A stretch of DNA of 64,000 nucleotides from NCBI GenBank assembly GCA_013398615.1, contig VZSR01001685.1:48572864-48636863 (forward strand), given 5' to 3'. Source of the DNA: Brachypodius melanocephalos. Lineage: Eukaryota; Chordata; Aves; Passeriformes; Pycnonotidae. Made by a program: the position numbers and the translations under genes. The first letter of the stretch is position 1, and the number at the start of each line of letters is the position of its first letter. The notes below the pieces were generated by a model that did not search any database, was not told the DNA's origin, and saw nothing but the letters and a program-made list of their open reading frames with translations. This document shows, one piece after another, positions 1 to 11,700 of this stretch.

Positions 1-1606
1 GAAAAAAGATTCTTCACAGGTCAAGAAAAGATCATACAGGCTTCTAAAAATATATTAACCCTGGCAAATGAAGTAAGTCAATGATTATCTGTGTGATACT
101 GTTTCAGGTGCATACCATAAGTGTAATGTTACTCACCTGGTGTAGATCTGCATTTTAGCAGCCTGTTCTTCCCAGATGCTCTGCATAATCAAAGGAGAGG
201 GAAGAGGCATCTCCAGAATTTCATTAATATCTGGACAACCATTTAGGCTTGTTTGATGTTACATGGGGATCCTGAGGTAATTGTGTATCATACCCAGGTG
301 GAATGGAACCAAACATAGGCACTTCATGTCAGACCACTTGCTCAGTTTATGTCTATCCTTTCTTTGAAGGGAAATACTTAATTTCTTTCATTTCTAATCT
401 ACTAGAAAGACACATATTAAGAAAATCCACATAATAATTTATTTTTCTATTAGAGTGCAATTCTTTATCACCGGGATAAAAAATTTCATTACTTTTATTT
501 TCCAAATATACTGGGTCTTTAAACAGCTAACCTTTATTTTGTAGTAGCTTCTGTGCTCTGCTAATAGCTCTGTTTCCCTCTTTTCTAAATACAATACATA
601 TTTGAACAACTCTTTAATTTTAGAAGTGATGAAAAGACCAACAATGTCATCATTATTTCTTAAGTAAATATGTCCTGTTTGACAAAGAGAGGTTGAAAAT
701 CACTTTTCTTCCTCCTTCTAGAGCTGAATTAATACATCTAGAGTTAGTCTTTAGATATTGAAAATTAATTCTGTCAGCTGATACAGGCTTGTACCCCCCC
801 CACAGATTAAAAATGCTGGGGTGGTACTGAGCTCTATGTTCCATACAACACCTGCTGCTTCTCCTGTGTTTCTTGTGTTTGCATTCTCCTTTTGTGTTGA
901 GATAATAGTTTCTTTACAGAGATTTGGTTAGGCACAGTGTTACGAGGAGAAGAAAGTCACTTTTGAAGTAGAGAGTCTTTGCATTAAATGACCTGTGTTT
1001 TTCACTAGAGCTGCAGCCTCCCTACACATGCTGGTAAATGATCCCTGTTCAGTTTCTGAAACACCTAACAGATTTTTTTCTTGGTTTGCTGTTTGAGGAG
1101 AGTTGCTTAATAAACAAATTTGATGTCTTCACATGGGTAACACTTGGAGCTCATCAGTTACTCAAATATTCTTGAGAATATTTCAGGATTACTTTTTGGT
1201 TTCTCCTTTTCATAAATGGGGAAATACTTTTTTCTAATATTTCAACAGGAAATGAATTTCAACATCTGGTACTGTGCAGTAATCAAGCAATTCTCTGTAT
1301 CGTCTTCTCTATCTGTACATTTGTGCATAAAATAGAAGAGTACAGTGTTTATAAAGAAGCTTTTTGTTAGAAATTTGAGGTCTACTTGATTAAGTAGACC
1401 TCAAGTTACCTCATGTACTTGTTTGTGTATGTATGTGTACACGTGTATTTTGTTGTTTTTATTTTTTTAATTCTCTGTCTCAATTAATCTAACATCAAAG
1501 TTGGCCCTGTTTGGAATAGAGTTGGACTAGAAGACCTTCAAATATCCTTTCAAACCTAAATTATTCTATTATTTTATACCCATTTTCCCTTTTATGTCTC
1601 TTATAG
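1..1606. other. EFR3A intron sequence, no exon seen
   Basis: AT-rich intronic sequence. No upstream EFR3A exon was recognised. It holds a 13-bp perfect inverted repeat (1375-1404) and a short CR1 3' end (1504-1572). Confidence 0.7.
1504..1572 (+). repeat. CR1 LINE 3'-end fragment
   Basis: The stretch has the CR1 tail pattern GTTGGACTAGAAGACCTTCA..CCTTTCAAACCTAAATTATTCT in sense orientation. It is decayed and about 70 bases long. Confidence 0.7.
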
Positions 1607-1768
1607 CATGGTCAGCAGTTGTACAGACACATCTACTTAGGCTGCAAAGAAGAAGACAATGTCCAAAAGAACTTTGAACTCCTGTTTACATCTCTAGCTC
1701 TTACCACAATTGAACTGGCCAATGAAGAAGTGGTTATTGACCTCATTCGATTAGCTATTGCCTTGCAG
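1607..1768 (+). CDS. EFR3A: EFR3A exon a
   Basis: This 162-nt exon (54 codons, phase 0 at both ends) follows the acceptor TTATAG and precedes the donor GTATGA. It opens HGQQLYRHIYLGCKEEDN and ends VVIDLIRLAIALQ. The preceding family residues are on an exon I could not find in 1-1606, so that exon lies upstream of the window. Confidence 0.95.
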
Positions 1769-4700
1769 GTATGAGTCTATGTTGGGTTCATTGACTGACA
1801 GTTTATATGTGTAATTGGAGAAACTTGGGGATTTGGGATATTGATCTTAGTTGGAAATCTCATCATTCTGTCTGAACTTGATTGTTCACTAAGGAAATGC
1901 ACTTTGTATGTACCACTTACTAATGGGGAAACTTCATCTAATCAGTTTGGTAACAAAGTTCCACAGCATGTGCTGTTCAGGAAAAGCAGCAGATGTGGAA
2001 ATTTCTTGAAACATTTCTTAGTATCACTGATACTCAGCAGCTTGACAAGGTGTTCTCTCACCCCATGATCTTGTGTTCTGTACAAAATGTATGGACTGTC
2101 TGCACCCAGGATGAAAAATATATTCTGTATATAATAATCTGTATTCTATTATTCTGTATAATTGATTGGTTGGGAGTAGTTACTAAACCAGGCTATTTAA
2201 TCTTAACTTAGAGTAAAATTCTGTCAGTGTCTTAGGCTTTAGTCCTTAACATTTCCTTAACAGGTTCAAGTGTTAACTCATACTTGTATACAGTCCTCAG
2301 GGAAACGGGATAACTAAGTTTATCTGTGTTGAAATCAAAAATAAAGTAATGCTGACACGTGTCCTGGAAATTTGATGAAATCAGGCCCTGTACTCCCAGT
2401 TCACTCTGTCATTAACCTTATTCCCAAATATACAGCTGCCTTCTAAAACATCTGAAATGCAGTGTGCATCCTTAATTTGAAAACATGTCGTTGAACCAAA
2501 TGCTTACTTGATGGAAATGACATTAGGAGTTTTGCTAGAGCAAAAATAATGCAATCTGAATAAACACAGAAGTGTTAATTGCATTAAATCATTCTCTATA
2601 TTGTGCTATATCTGTGATTCACACTGATGATCTTTACTATCAAACTGCTGTTTCTAATTTTCCTGAGAAAATGTTATGATCAACAAGTGGTCAGGACAAG
2701 AGACTATCAGTCATTAATCTGTTCTTCCTGTCTGAGAAACAGAATTTTGAGTAAATTTATTTCTCTTCATAATGGTGGAATCTTTTAAGCTAATTTCAGA
2801 TCAATGAATTCCTACTTCAGTAGTGAGCTAAAAGACTGGAATTTTAAGATTAGAGATATCAAATGCTAAATAATAGCAAATGAACATCATATGTCAGGTA
2901 GTGTTACCAGGGACAATTTTGAGTTCATATATTCAGGACAGCCTGCTAACTCTGGAAAACAATGCTATCCTTTGTATTTCAGGACAATGCCATCATAAAT
3001 GAGGATAATCTGCCAATGTTTAATCGTTGTGGTGTCATGGCATTGGTTGCAGCATACCTAAACTTCCTGAGTCAGATGATTGCAGTTCCTGCCTTTTGTC
3101 AGCATGTCAGCAAGGTAACTCATGTTAAAAAATTCAGGTCATTTAGAACAATACACAGTCTGCTGTAAAATCAGTAAATAACTTGTGTCAGGTACTTGCT
3201 TGTGGTGTTGATCTTCCATATTTGTGTCTACTGACATTGTTCCTGATCTTCAGTCTTTAATGGCATTATTTGCTGACTCAAAATTATAAACAAAATAATC
3301 TCTCAAGGTATAGTATTTTTATTTTGCTTATGGTACCATATATAAAGGGCAAATTCTCCATCTGGTATAAGACTTTATAGCCCCACTGTCTTTGGTAAAA
3401 CAGTACTAACATGCACAAGACCATGAGAACCAGATTTTTAGTCTATAGGGTGAGAATCTCTTTCCTTGCTTAAAAAAAATCCCAAATGTGTCATTTGTGT
3501 TGAGGTGGATGTTAGTGAAGGTTAGGTATTGAAGAAAACAACTGTGGAACCATTTGTATTATTTGACTTGGGCTTTTTTTCAGGTCATTGAGACCAGAAG
3601 TGTGGAAGCACCTTATTTTCTACCAGAAACAATTTTCAAAGACAAATGCGAGTAAGTAAATCCAAAATGGGAATTAGTGGACAATGAAGTCCACTAATCA
3701 TTAAAATCATACATCATTGAAAAATGTTCCATATGTGAAAAAAAAAATCAGTGGTTTTATGGTGTTCTGGACAGGCAGGAGAAACCCAAGCATTAAAAGC
3801 ATGTACACTTCTAGGGGAAAAAAAAGCGGGTTTCAGACTTTTTTATTGTAGTCAGAGGCATTTATGCATAATAACATGCTCAGCGTGCTAACACAGCAAA
3901 ATAAATTTTCACCAAATCACAGAATGGGTGAGGCTGGAAGGGATCTCAGGTCATCTGGTCCCAGACCCCTGCTTAAGCAGGATCACGTAGAACAGTCTGT
4001 GCATGACCACATCCAAATGCTTTAGAATATCTCCAAGGATGGAGACTCCACAGCGTCTATGGGTAACCTGTGCCAGTGCTTGGTCACCTTCACCTTTGCA
4101 CAAAAAATGTTTCCTGATGTTCAAACAGAACCTTCTGTGTGTCAGTTTGTGCCCATTTCCTCTGGCTCTGTCACAAAACAGCACTGAGGGGTGCCTACTT
4201 CTGAGGCCTTTCCACCCTCCTGTCCTTAAGGGAGCTGTACACACTGTTGAGATGCACCTTCTCCTCCCCATGCTGAACTGGCTCAGCTTTCTCAGTCTTC
4301 ATTGAAGAGATGCTCCAAGCTGTAATCCACCTTCATGACCCTGTGGTGGAGTCCCTACATGTCCTCCTGGTTAGACCAGCTCCTGACTGAGCACTCCAGG
4401 TGTGGCCTTTCCAGAGCTGAATAAAGGGCAAGGATCTCCTCCCTCAGCCTCCTGATGTGCTCCTCCTGATGCAGCCCAGGATACCCTCAGTCTTTTTTGC
4501 CAAAGGGCACACTGCTGGAAAATGACAATGACAGTTATTTATTGTTAGTATTACTGTTGCTGTGCAGGTGGTTTTTTAAATTTTTTATTTGACACATATC
4601 ATATTCCCTCAAGATGTAGTAGAATAGGTGAAGAACATATTTCAGATAAACAAGTGTTAAAGTAATAAATACTTTAAATACTAAATATTAAAATACTGCA

Positions 4701-7700
4701 GAGGTTTTCAATGGACTAATTTTAGGTGTGTATTCATTTCTAAAAAACCGACTAAGTTTTATTTCCATCAAATCATTACCATTGATGCTTCTTGGTTGCT
4801 CACAGGCATTAGAAAAATATTTTACTTAACCAAAAAATACCTATTGGTAGACAATAACTTCAAATATATGTTTTGACAGTCTTCCAAAATCCTTAGAGAA
4901 GGATGAAAAAGATTTATTTTTCCTGACGAACAAGATTGCAGAATCATTAGGAGGCAGTGGATACAATGTGGAAAGATTGTCAGTTCCCTATGTGCCCCAG
5001 GTAACAGGTAAGTGGTGATCAGTAGCAACACCACTTAGTACCAGTTATTAAGAATGTTTTCCTAATGTGTTGTGTGCCAATGAAATGTAATGTTACTGCT
5101 TCGCAACCAAACCTAATCAGGTAATTTTGTCTGTTCAAGGTGTTGGTTTGGGTTTTTTTCTCATTAGCTACTGTATTATTGCTAAGAAGTTTCAACTATT
5201 TGTTCTTTTAAGATTTTTTTTTCCGTAAAGAATGGAAGTGAGGCAGAAAGTCCTAGAACCTACTTTGACTCTTTTTAATGAAGTCTTTGCTTCAAAAGAA
5301 TACCTGTGCTAAGTTGATCTAGAAAATGAGGAAGGAATATACAAGTCATCTTACTTTATCCTTTCCATGTAAACATTGGATGAAAGATACTCCATATGGT
5401 CTTGTGCTGATTTATTTGCCTTAGTTAAATTCTCAATGAGCAGATGTTAATTTAAGCAAGAATGTTTTCCTCCATTAGACACCTGTGCAAGCTTAGTGTC
5501 AGGTAACAATGTGTGATGGTTTCAGGTCGAAGCTGGGCAGAAACACTATTTTGTGTAGTGGTTTCAAGTTTGCCTATTTCCGTTTCCTGGCCAACACACC
5601 AATTAGCGTAGTGGTTTGAGTACCCACTAGAATTGTTTATTCTTCTTTTGCTGTGAGATAGAATTAGGAGAAAAGCAAAGCAGGCTCAAAACTTAAAAGA
5701 GTGTAGACAGGTTTATTAACAAAAGTACAGGAGAGAGAAAAAAAATTAATAAGAATCAGAATAAACCTTTCAAAACATTCCTCTCTCCCCCAATAGCTTC
5801 TTTTCTTTCTTAATGATAACATAGAGAGACAAAACTTGGAACCTTAGGTCAGTTTATCACATATGAAAGAGTCTTTCATTAGTTCTTATAGAGAGAGAAG
5901 TATCTTTTGGTCTGCTATGGAAACTTCCCCACGAGAAAGAACAGACTTTTAATTCTCACAAAAGCAGCCGCCTGGGAATCTGCAGTTGTGAAGTCCCTCC
6001 CATATCATGCAGCCTTCCCACAGCTGCGTTATGGACCATGTAAACTCATGTGGTACCATTTTAAAGATGAATGGTTCCAAGGCAAAGGTTTTATCTCTAG
6101 AAACAGAAATATTTTCTCTTTCTGGGGGCAGATCCTCATCTTCATCTCAGTTCTCTCTCTGTTCAAGCTCCTCATAAAATCACAGCTATTTCAGTATTTA
6201 CTTAGTCCACCACAAATGCTTTTGCTTATATCTGCAATCTGAATGCTCTTTTCATCTCCCCACACATATTTTCCATGACTTAAAGAGATATTACAGTCCA
6301 TTATCATGGCTTCACAAAAGAATTTCAGCCTAAAACCAAGGCATCTTCTCATTCTCTTTCCATCTAAGACTAAACTCCTCCTTCACTGACTTTGATATCT
6401 TTGTATTGTCTCTCTACATGTCTTCAATCTCTCCTTTTCTCTCACTGAAGAGAAAGATTAGTGCTTTGCAAGTTTCATTTGTTAGGGAAAGAGTTAAAAT
6501 CTCTCCCAGGTCTGCCAGAGGGTCTTTTCCTGGGCAGTGGCCAAAGGTGGTAAAGTCAGGCCGTGCTGGGGCTGGGCCAGGATCTCGGGGTTCTGGCTGC
6601 ATTCAGTTTTCACCTGCAGGGCCACTGTACGGCTGCACAGCCACCCTTGGTCCCAGCTGCGTGATCGCTGGTGTGGCTGGGCCCTTCCCTCGGCAAGTGC
6701 CTGGGCAGCGGGGGCTGGTGCTGTTTATAGCGAAGAATTCTTCAAAAGCTGCGATGGGAGGGGCTGGAGCTGTTTATAGCAAAGAATTCTTCAAAAGCTG
6801 CGCTGGGAGGGGCTGGAGCTGTTTATAGTAACGGATTCTTCAAAAGCCTCTCTCGGAGGGGCTTCCCCCCCTTCTTCCACCTGACAGCCGCTAGAGGCCC
6901 AGCCCAGCCCAGCCCTGCCAGGCCTTGCGGGGCCGCCATGGGGGCACGGCTCAGCAGAAAGGTGTTAACAGCAGCTAGGCCTGATCCGGCAGGGACGGGG
7001 CTTGCTCTGCTCCCCTACCCCTGCCTGGCAGTCACCAGGGCCAGCCCCAACCCGGGACCCTGCGGGCTGCTCAGGAAGGGACCCGGCCCCCAGGGTAAGG
7101 AGGGAGCTGGGCCCGCTTGTTACCCCTTCCCTGGGCCAGAAGAAAAGTGAACGTTTTCTCAGGATTCCTCCGGTTTTAACTTGTGTGTTCACAGAGGCAT
7201 ATCACCTTTCTAGTGGCTTCACCAGATGTCGATATGTAACACTAATCACTGATTGGTTTTGTCACAACTTTTCTTTTAAAAAACCACTTCTGTGCAAAAC
7301 CAGCACACAGTGGAAATAAAGTGTTGCCTGAGGAAGGTTTGTGGGAGTTCATGCTGCACAGGCTGAGTGAATAATGTGAGAAGGACTAGCTAGTGTCTTA
7401 CATTTGTGTGCTTCTGGCTTTTAATATATTTTCAACAGCCAGTTGAACAACTTACTAAAAAAATTTGAAGAATTTTTTCTTAACCGTGTGTATTTTGTGA
7501 CTATATATAACTGGTTGCTGTTGTAATAGACATGGAGAAACCCGAGCCCAAAGCATGACCTTTTCAAAGTACCTAGCAGCAAAATGTAATTTCTCTATTC
7601 TCTAGCTCACACATAGAAAGAACCAAAGTACATACAAACAGTGAATGCCAGATACATTGGTCGTGCAGTCTGATTCAGAAACATTGCTGCCTGCTCTTGA

Positions 7701-8756
7701 ATGTCTCTTTTGGATAGTTACTGTGGGAGGAATCGAGTTCTCCAGACAACAGGTGTGGTTTTGTCACACATGCAAGCAGGCACATTAGTGAAATGTTCCA
7801 GCACAGCCACAGTGTGGTTTTTGTTGCTGGTTGTCTTCTTCTAAAAAGGATAATGTTCCTATACTTATTTCTTCTGGCATCTAAAAAACCAGTTAACATT
7901 ATGTTGTAGTATTGGCAGAAGAGGTGGGGAGCAAGTGAGGAAATGTTGCAGGCTTTGAGTGAATGAAATGGAGTGAGGAAGATAGCCTGGTTTGAAATTT
8001 ATGTTAAGCCTCTTCTAGAAACTCAGATGTATTTGTACCCAAATGCCCTAATTAAGGTTTTCTCAGGTACTCGGCTAAAAATGCATTCCCACACAGGAAG
8101 AGACGTAAGTTCTGACATCAACATTAATTGAGTTTAGCTGAAAGTGTGTGATGAACTGTCTCTGCAGATGGTGAAAAATTGCCATATTTAATCGTAAGTC
8201 TTAGCATATGTGGATCAGATGACTTTGGGGATTTTGTCATTTCTTAGTAAAGAACAGCAACCAAAACTTGTTCCTTGACTGTTGCCATAGCTAGTTAAGT
8301 TCATTAATCTCTGATCTTGTGGAATATTGAGCTTCCCAAGCTTTTCATTTAACTAAATCAGGACCAAGTGAATATTTTGGAATTCCTAAGTTTTTCTCTT
8401 TTACTGCAATGAAAGTTACATTTCTGCTATTAATATTATAATGCTTGAATGTAGTGTTTCAAAAGAGATCATTAATCTTAATTTTTAAATGATCCATTTT
8501 TTTGCGTATTCCTGTGAAACCTAGGGTTGAACCCAAAAAGCCAGTAAATATTTCATCCTAATTATTTCTGCTATTTCCAAATATCAGTGATATGATGCTT
8601 AACAAGGACTTATAGACATAATTTTGTCATCTTGTCTTTGTTTCATGTCTTGATACTTAACAACTAGAAAGACATTCGTATTTGCAGATTTTTATACTTG
8701 TTTCGTATTTGAGGGAGGAAGAAAACAAATAACTTTAAAGACTTTCAATTTTTTTT

Positions 8757-8790
<34 letters not shown>

Positions 8791-11700
8791 ACTCGACTCT
8801 ATTCCCATCAGGCAAAAAACCTCATAAATGCAAACACAAGTCGAAAGGTAAAAATGAGCTGTAGGTTAGCCTGCTCTCCTGCCTGTGGCGTGTCCCTGTA
8901 GGATGTGCAGTCAAAAAATGCTTTTAGAAGGCCTAAAGACCTTTAGGCCAGAAATTGTGTTGTACTTAGTGGACTTAGTGTTTCCTTACGTTTTTTTTTT
9001 TGTCTGTTTCTCTCCTTAACATGCCTGTAGCAATGTTAGCTGCTGTGGGGTTTGCTGTTGTGTTTACTCATGTTTTGATACTTTACCAAATGGTAGTCTC
9101 CTGTTTTGTTTTCCTGAGCAGGTAGTAGAGCCATAGGTATCATTTTTGTGATGTTACTAATTACTTCCTTGAGTGACATTACAAAAACCTGTGGAAAGTT
9201 GGAAGAAGCTCTCAGTTGTCCAAAGAATGATGATTCATCTTAGTCACTGGCCATTCAGGATAACGACTGTACAAGGAATAGAGTTCCTCACTCAGGAAAA
9301 GATGCACCTTAAAGGGCATATTGTTCAAAGCCCCATCCAGCCTGGCCTTGAAAACTTCCAGGGATGGGGCAGCCACAGCTTCTTTGAGCAACCTCTGCCA
9401 GTGCCTCACCACCCTCATGGGAGAGAATTTCTTCCTAATATCTAATCTAAACCGACCCTCTTTTAGTTTAAAGCCATTGTCCCTTGTCAAAAGTGATGAA
9501 TCCTGCCTCAGTCAGTGAGGTGACACACAGAACTGCTCTCATTGCCCCTGGGCGATGGGGCCAAGGTTTCTGGGACAGGCTTGGCAGGGGTTGAGGTGAT
9601 GGGTGTTGGGACTCCATCACTGTCCTCCAGCCCCTGGGCTCTTTACTGTGTGTGGATGAACACTGTTCTCTTATAAAGAGAAGAAATGGTAATTCTCACA
9701 AAATTTTTTACCCATTTAATATGTTGAAATTAAAGATAAATGGGCATATTTCATATGCAATTTAGTGGGGCATCCATTACAAAAATGAATTCTATCCAAA
9801 GTAGTCCCTAAAATGTATCTTCTGGTGTTTGTGTGTCAGTTATAAAGAGAGCAGCAAGATGGCAGCAGAGATGTGGTTTTGTCTTGGAGGCTGAGGTGCT
9901 TTCCTCAGATTTGGAATGTCTTGAGTCATGTTCCAGTGAGCCATGAGGGAATAAAAAATCATTAAATCCCTCAGAATACCTTTTCAAATGCTCAGGGTCT
10001 CTGAGAATCTGGCAAATATTAGTAAAATTCAGGCGTTTTTCACTAATCTTGTTCTTTCACTGCCTCTTGATCTTAAAATGACATTTCATTTATATGACTT
10101 CTGAAAGTTATTTCTTGGTTTTTAAAAGCTGAGCATGTTCAGCTCTGCTGGAATGAATGCTGTTTATTCATGCTCAATATTTGCACTGCAAAAACACTTT
10201 GCTTGGCTAGAAGTGGTTTAAACAAAAGTTGCAGAAGAACCAGCATAAATTACCTTGTCATGGGGAAGTTTTACAGTCCTTCTCCTTTTTTTACTATCAA
10301 GTGCCTGTAGCTGCTTCTAACTCTGCAGTGCAAGTCATCAAATAATAATAGCAAGGTCAAATCTTGGCTAAAATCTAAAATGTGACATTGCAATTCATGG
10401 TTTTGTAAATGAGATACGCGAAAGTCAGGCCACTCAAGTGTCTGTTTATCAGAGCATCTTTCTGACAAGTCTTAAAATGTATTTTTACTGTTCATTAAAA
10501 TCTTTTGTTAATCTATTAAATGTCAAAAATGAGAAAACACTAGTGATGCATTGTCCTAGGACTGCAGTCACAGAAGGAGATTCCATTAACTGATGGATCC
10601 TTTGATCATAATCTCCTTATGCATTAACTAAATTGTTGTGCTTCCTTAAGTATCAGCACAGTTGGTCTTATTCTGACAAATTTTTAGGCCAGCTGGACCT
10701 GCAAAAATATTTGGAGGAAGTGGGAAATTGGGAGAATTCTTTTCACACAGTAGATTTTTAGACTTGCTGAATATGGTACTTGTAGCAACAAGAATAAGGA
10801 AGGGTTGTTGTTCATTTCCATTCAGAAATCTTTGTTTCTTCTGTCAATGAATCATCTTCCAAGAAGCTCTTAAATACCTTAAAATTAAGACCTTAATTTC
10901 AATTTGGTTGTGAAATTGAAATTTCACAACCAAAAAAAAAAAGTTCAGGCTTTTGTAAAGGATTTTACAGTTATGTATCATAATGTGCTATGTTATTTAT
11001 TATTCATTTGAATAAGAATACTGGACTTTCAAGAGAAAGTTGAAAAGATCTGAAATGAGAGGAGGGAGGGACTATAAAAAGGTTAATTTTCTTCATATTT
11101 AGTAATTTAGAGCAGTAACTCTAAATGTATCATTTTTCACGATTCAGGTGATAAAATAGGTGGTCTTGGGTTAAAAACGTGTGTGGAAATAAATCTGCAT
11201 CTGATGAGTAGAAATGTGATTGATCATGTTTCAAGATTGTTATGCAAAAAGAGATAATTTCTTCTTGTGCTAGATGAGGACAGACTCTCCAGGAGGAAGA
11301 GTATTGTGGACACAGTGTCTATCCAGGTGGATATTCTGTCTGGCAACGGCTCAGAGGATAAGGTATGAAAATCACAGATTATTTTAAAGCAGTGTCTTGA
11401 GTGGAGGGAGGGGGGAATGCAAGTGAAGTTTTCCCAGGAAGTTGGATATCTGATTATTCTAGCAATGTTAAATACTTCTAAGGGTTGGTTTTTTAAGTTG
11501 TGTGTTTCCAGAATTCTGTTGTCAAAAACACTCTGCTGATCTTATTACATAAAAGAGTCAAGTATTTTGTCACTACAGTTTTTACAGATAGTACTGCAGG
11601 TTATGAAGTAGCAATACATTTATTTACATGCTGAACAACTGGTATTTTATGAGTAAGTATTCTAAAATGTTTTCTTTGCCTTTTGAGGGACACTATAAAT

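Larger units (their letters stand above)
5008..11273 (+). other. EFR3A long intron
   Basis: This 6.3-kb intron holds the LTR, a (TA)14 microsatellite at 8759-8786, a CR1 fragment at 9310-9495 and a 15-bp inverted repeat at 10903-10934. The rest is AT-rich unique sequence in which I see no exon. Confidence 0.7.

Noticed and set aside
1..80. Open stretch ending in ANE|GTAAGT that looks like an exon end
   Set aside because: It reads in frame to a good donor, but the residues do not match the EFR3A segment expected before HGQQLYRHIY, and the phase cannot be checked because the window begins there.
1841..2211. Two small plus-strand open frames after EFR3A exon a
   Set aside because: They are intronic, with no splice sites or family resemblance.
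4003..4305. Open frames on both strands
   Set aside because: They lie wholly inside a CR1 fragment.
6406..6828. 140-codon plus-strand frame
   Set aside because: It is read through the LTR and its tandem repeat; its repeated protein sequence simply reflects the 49-bp unit.
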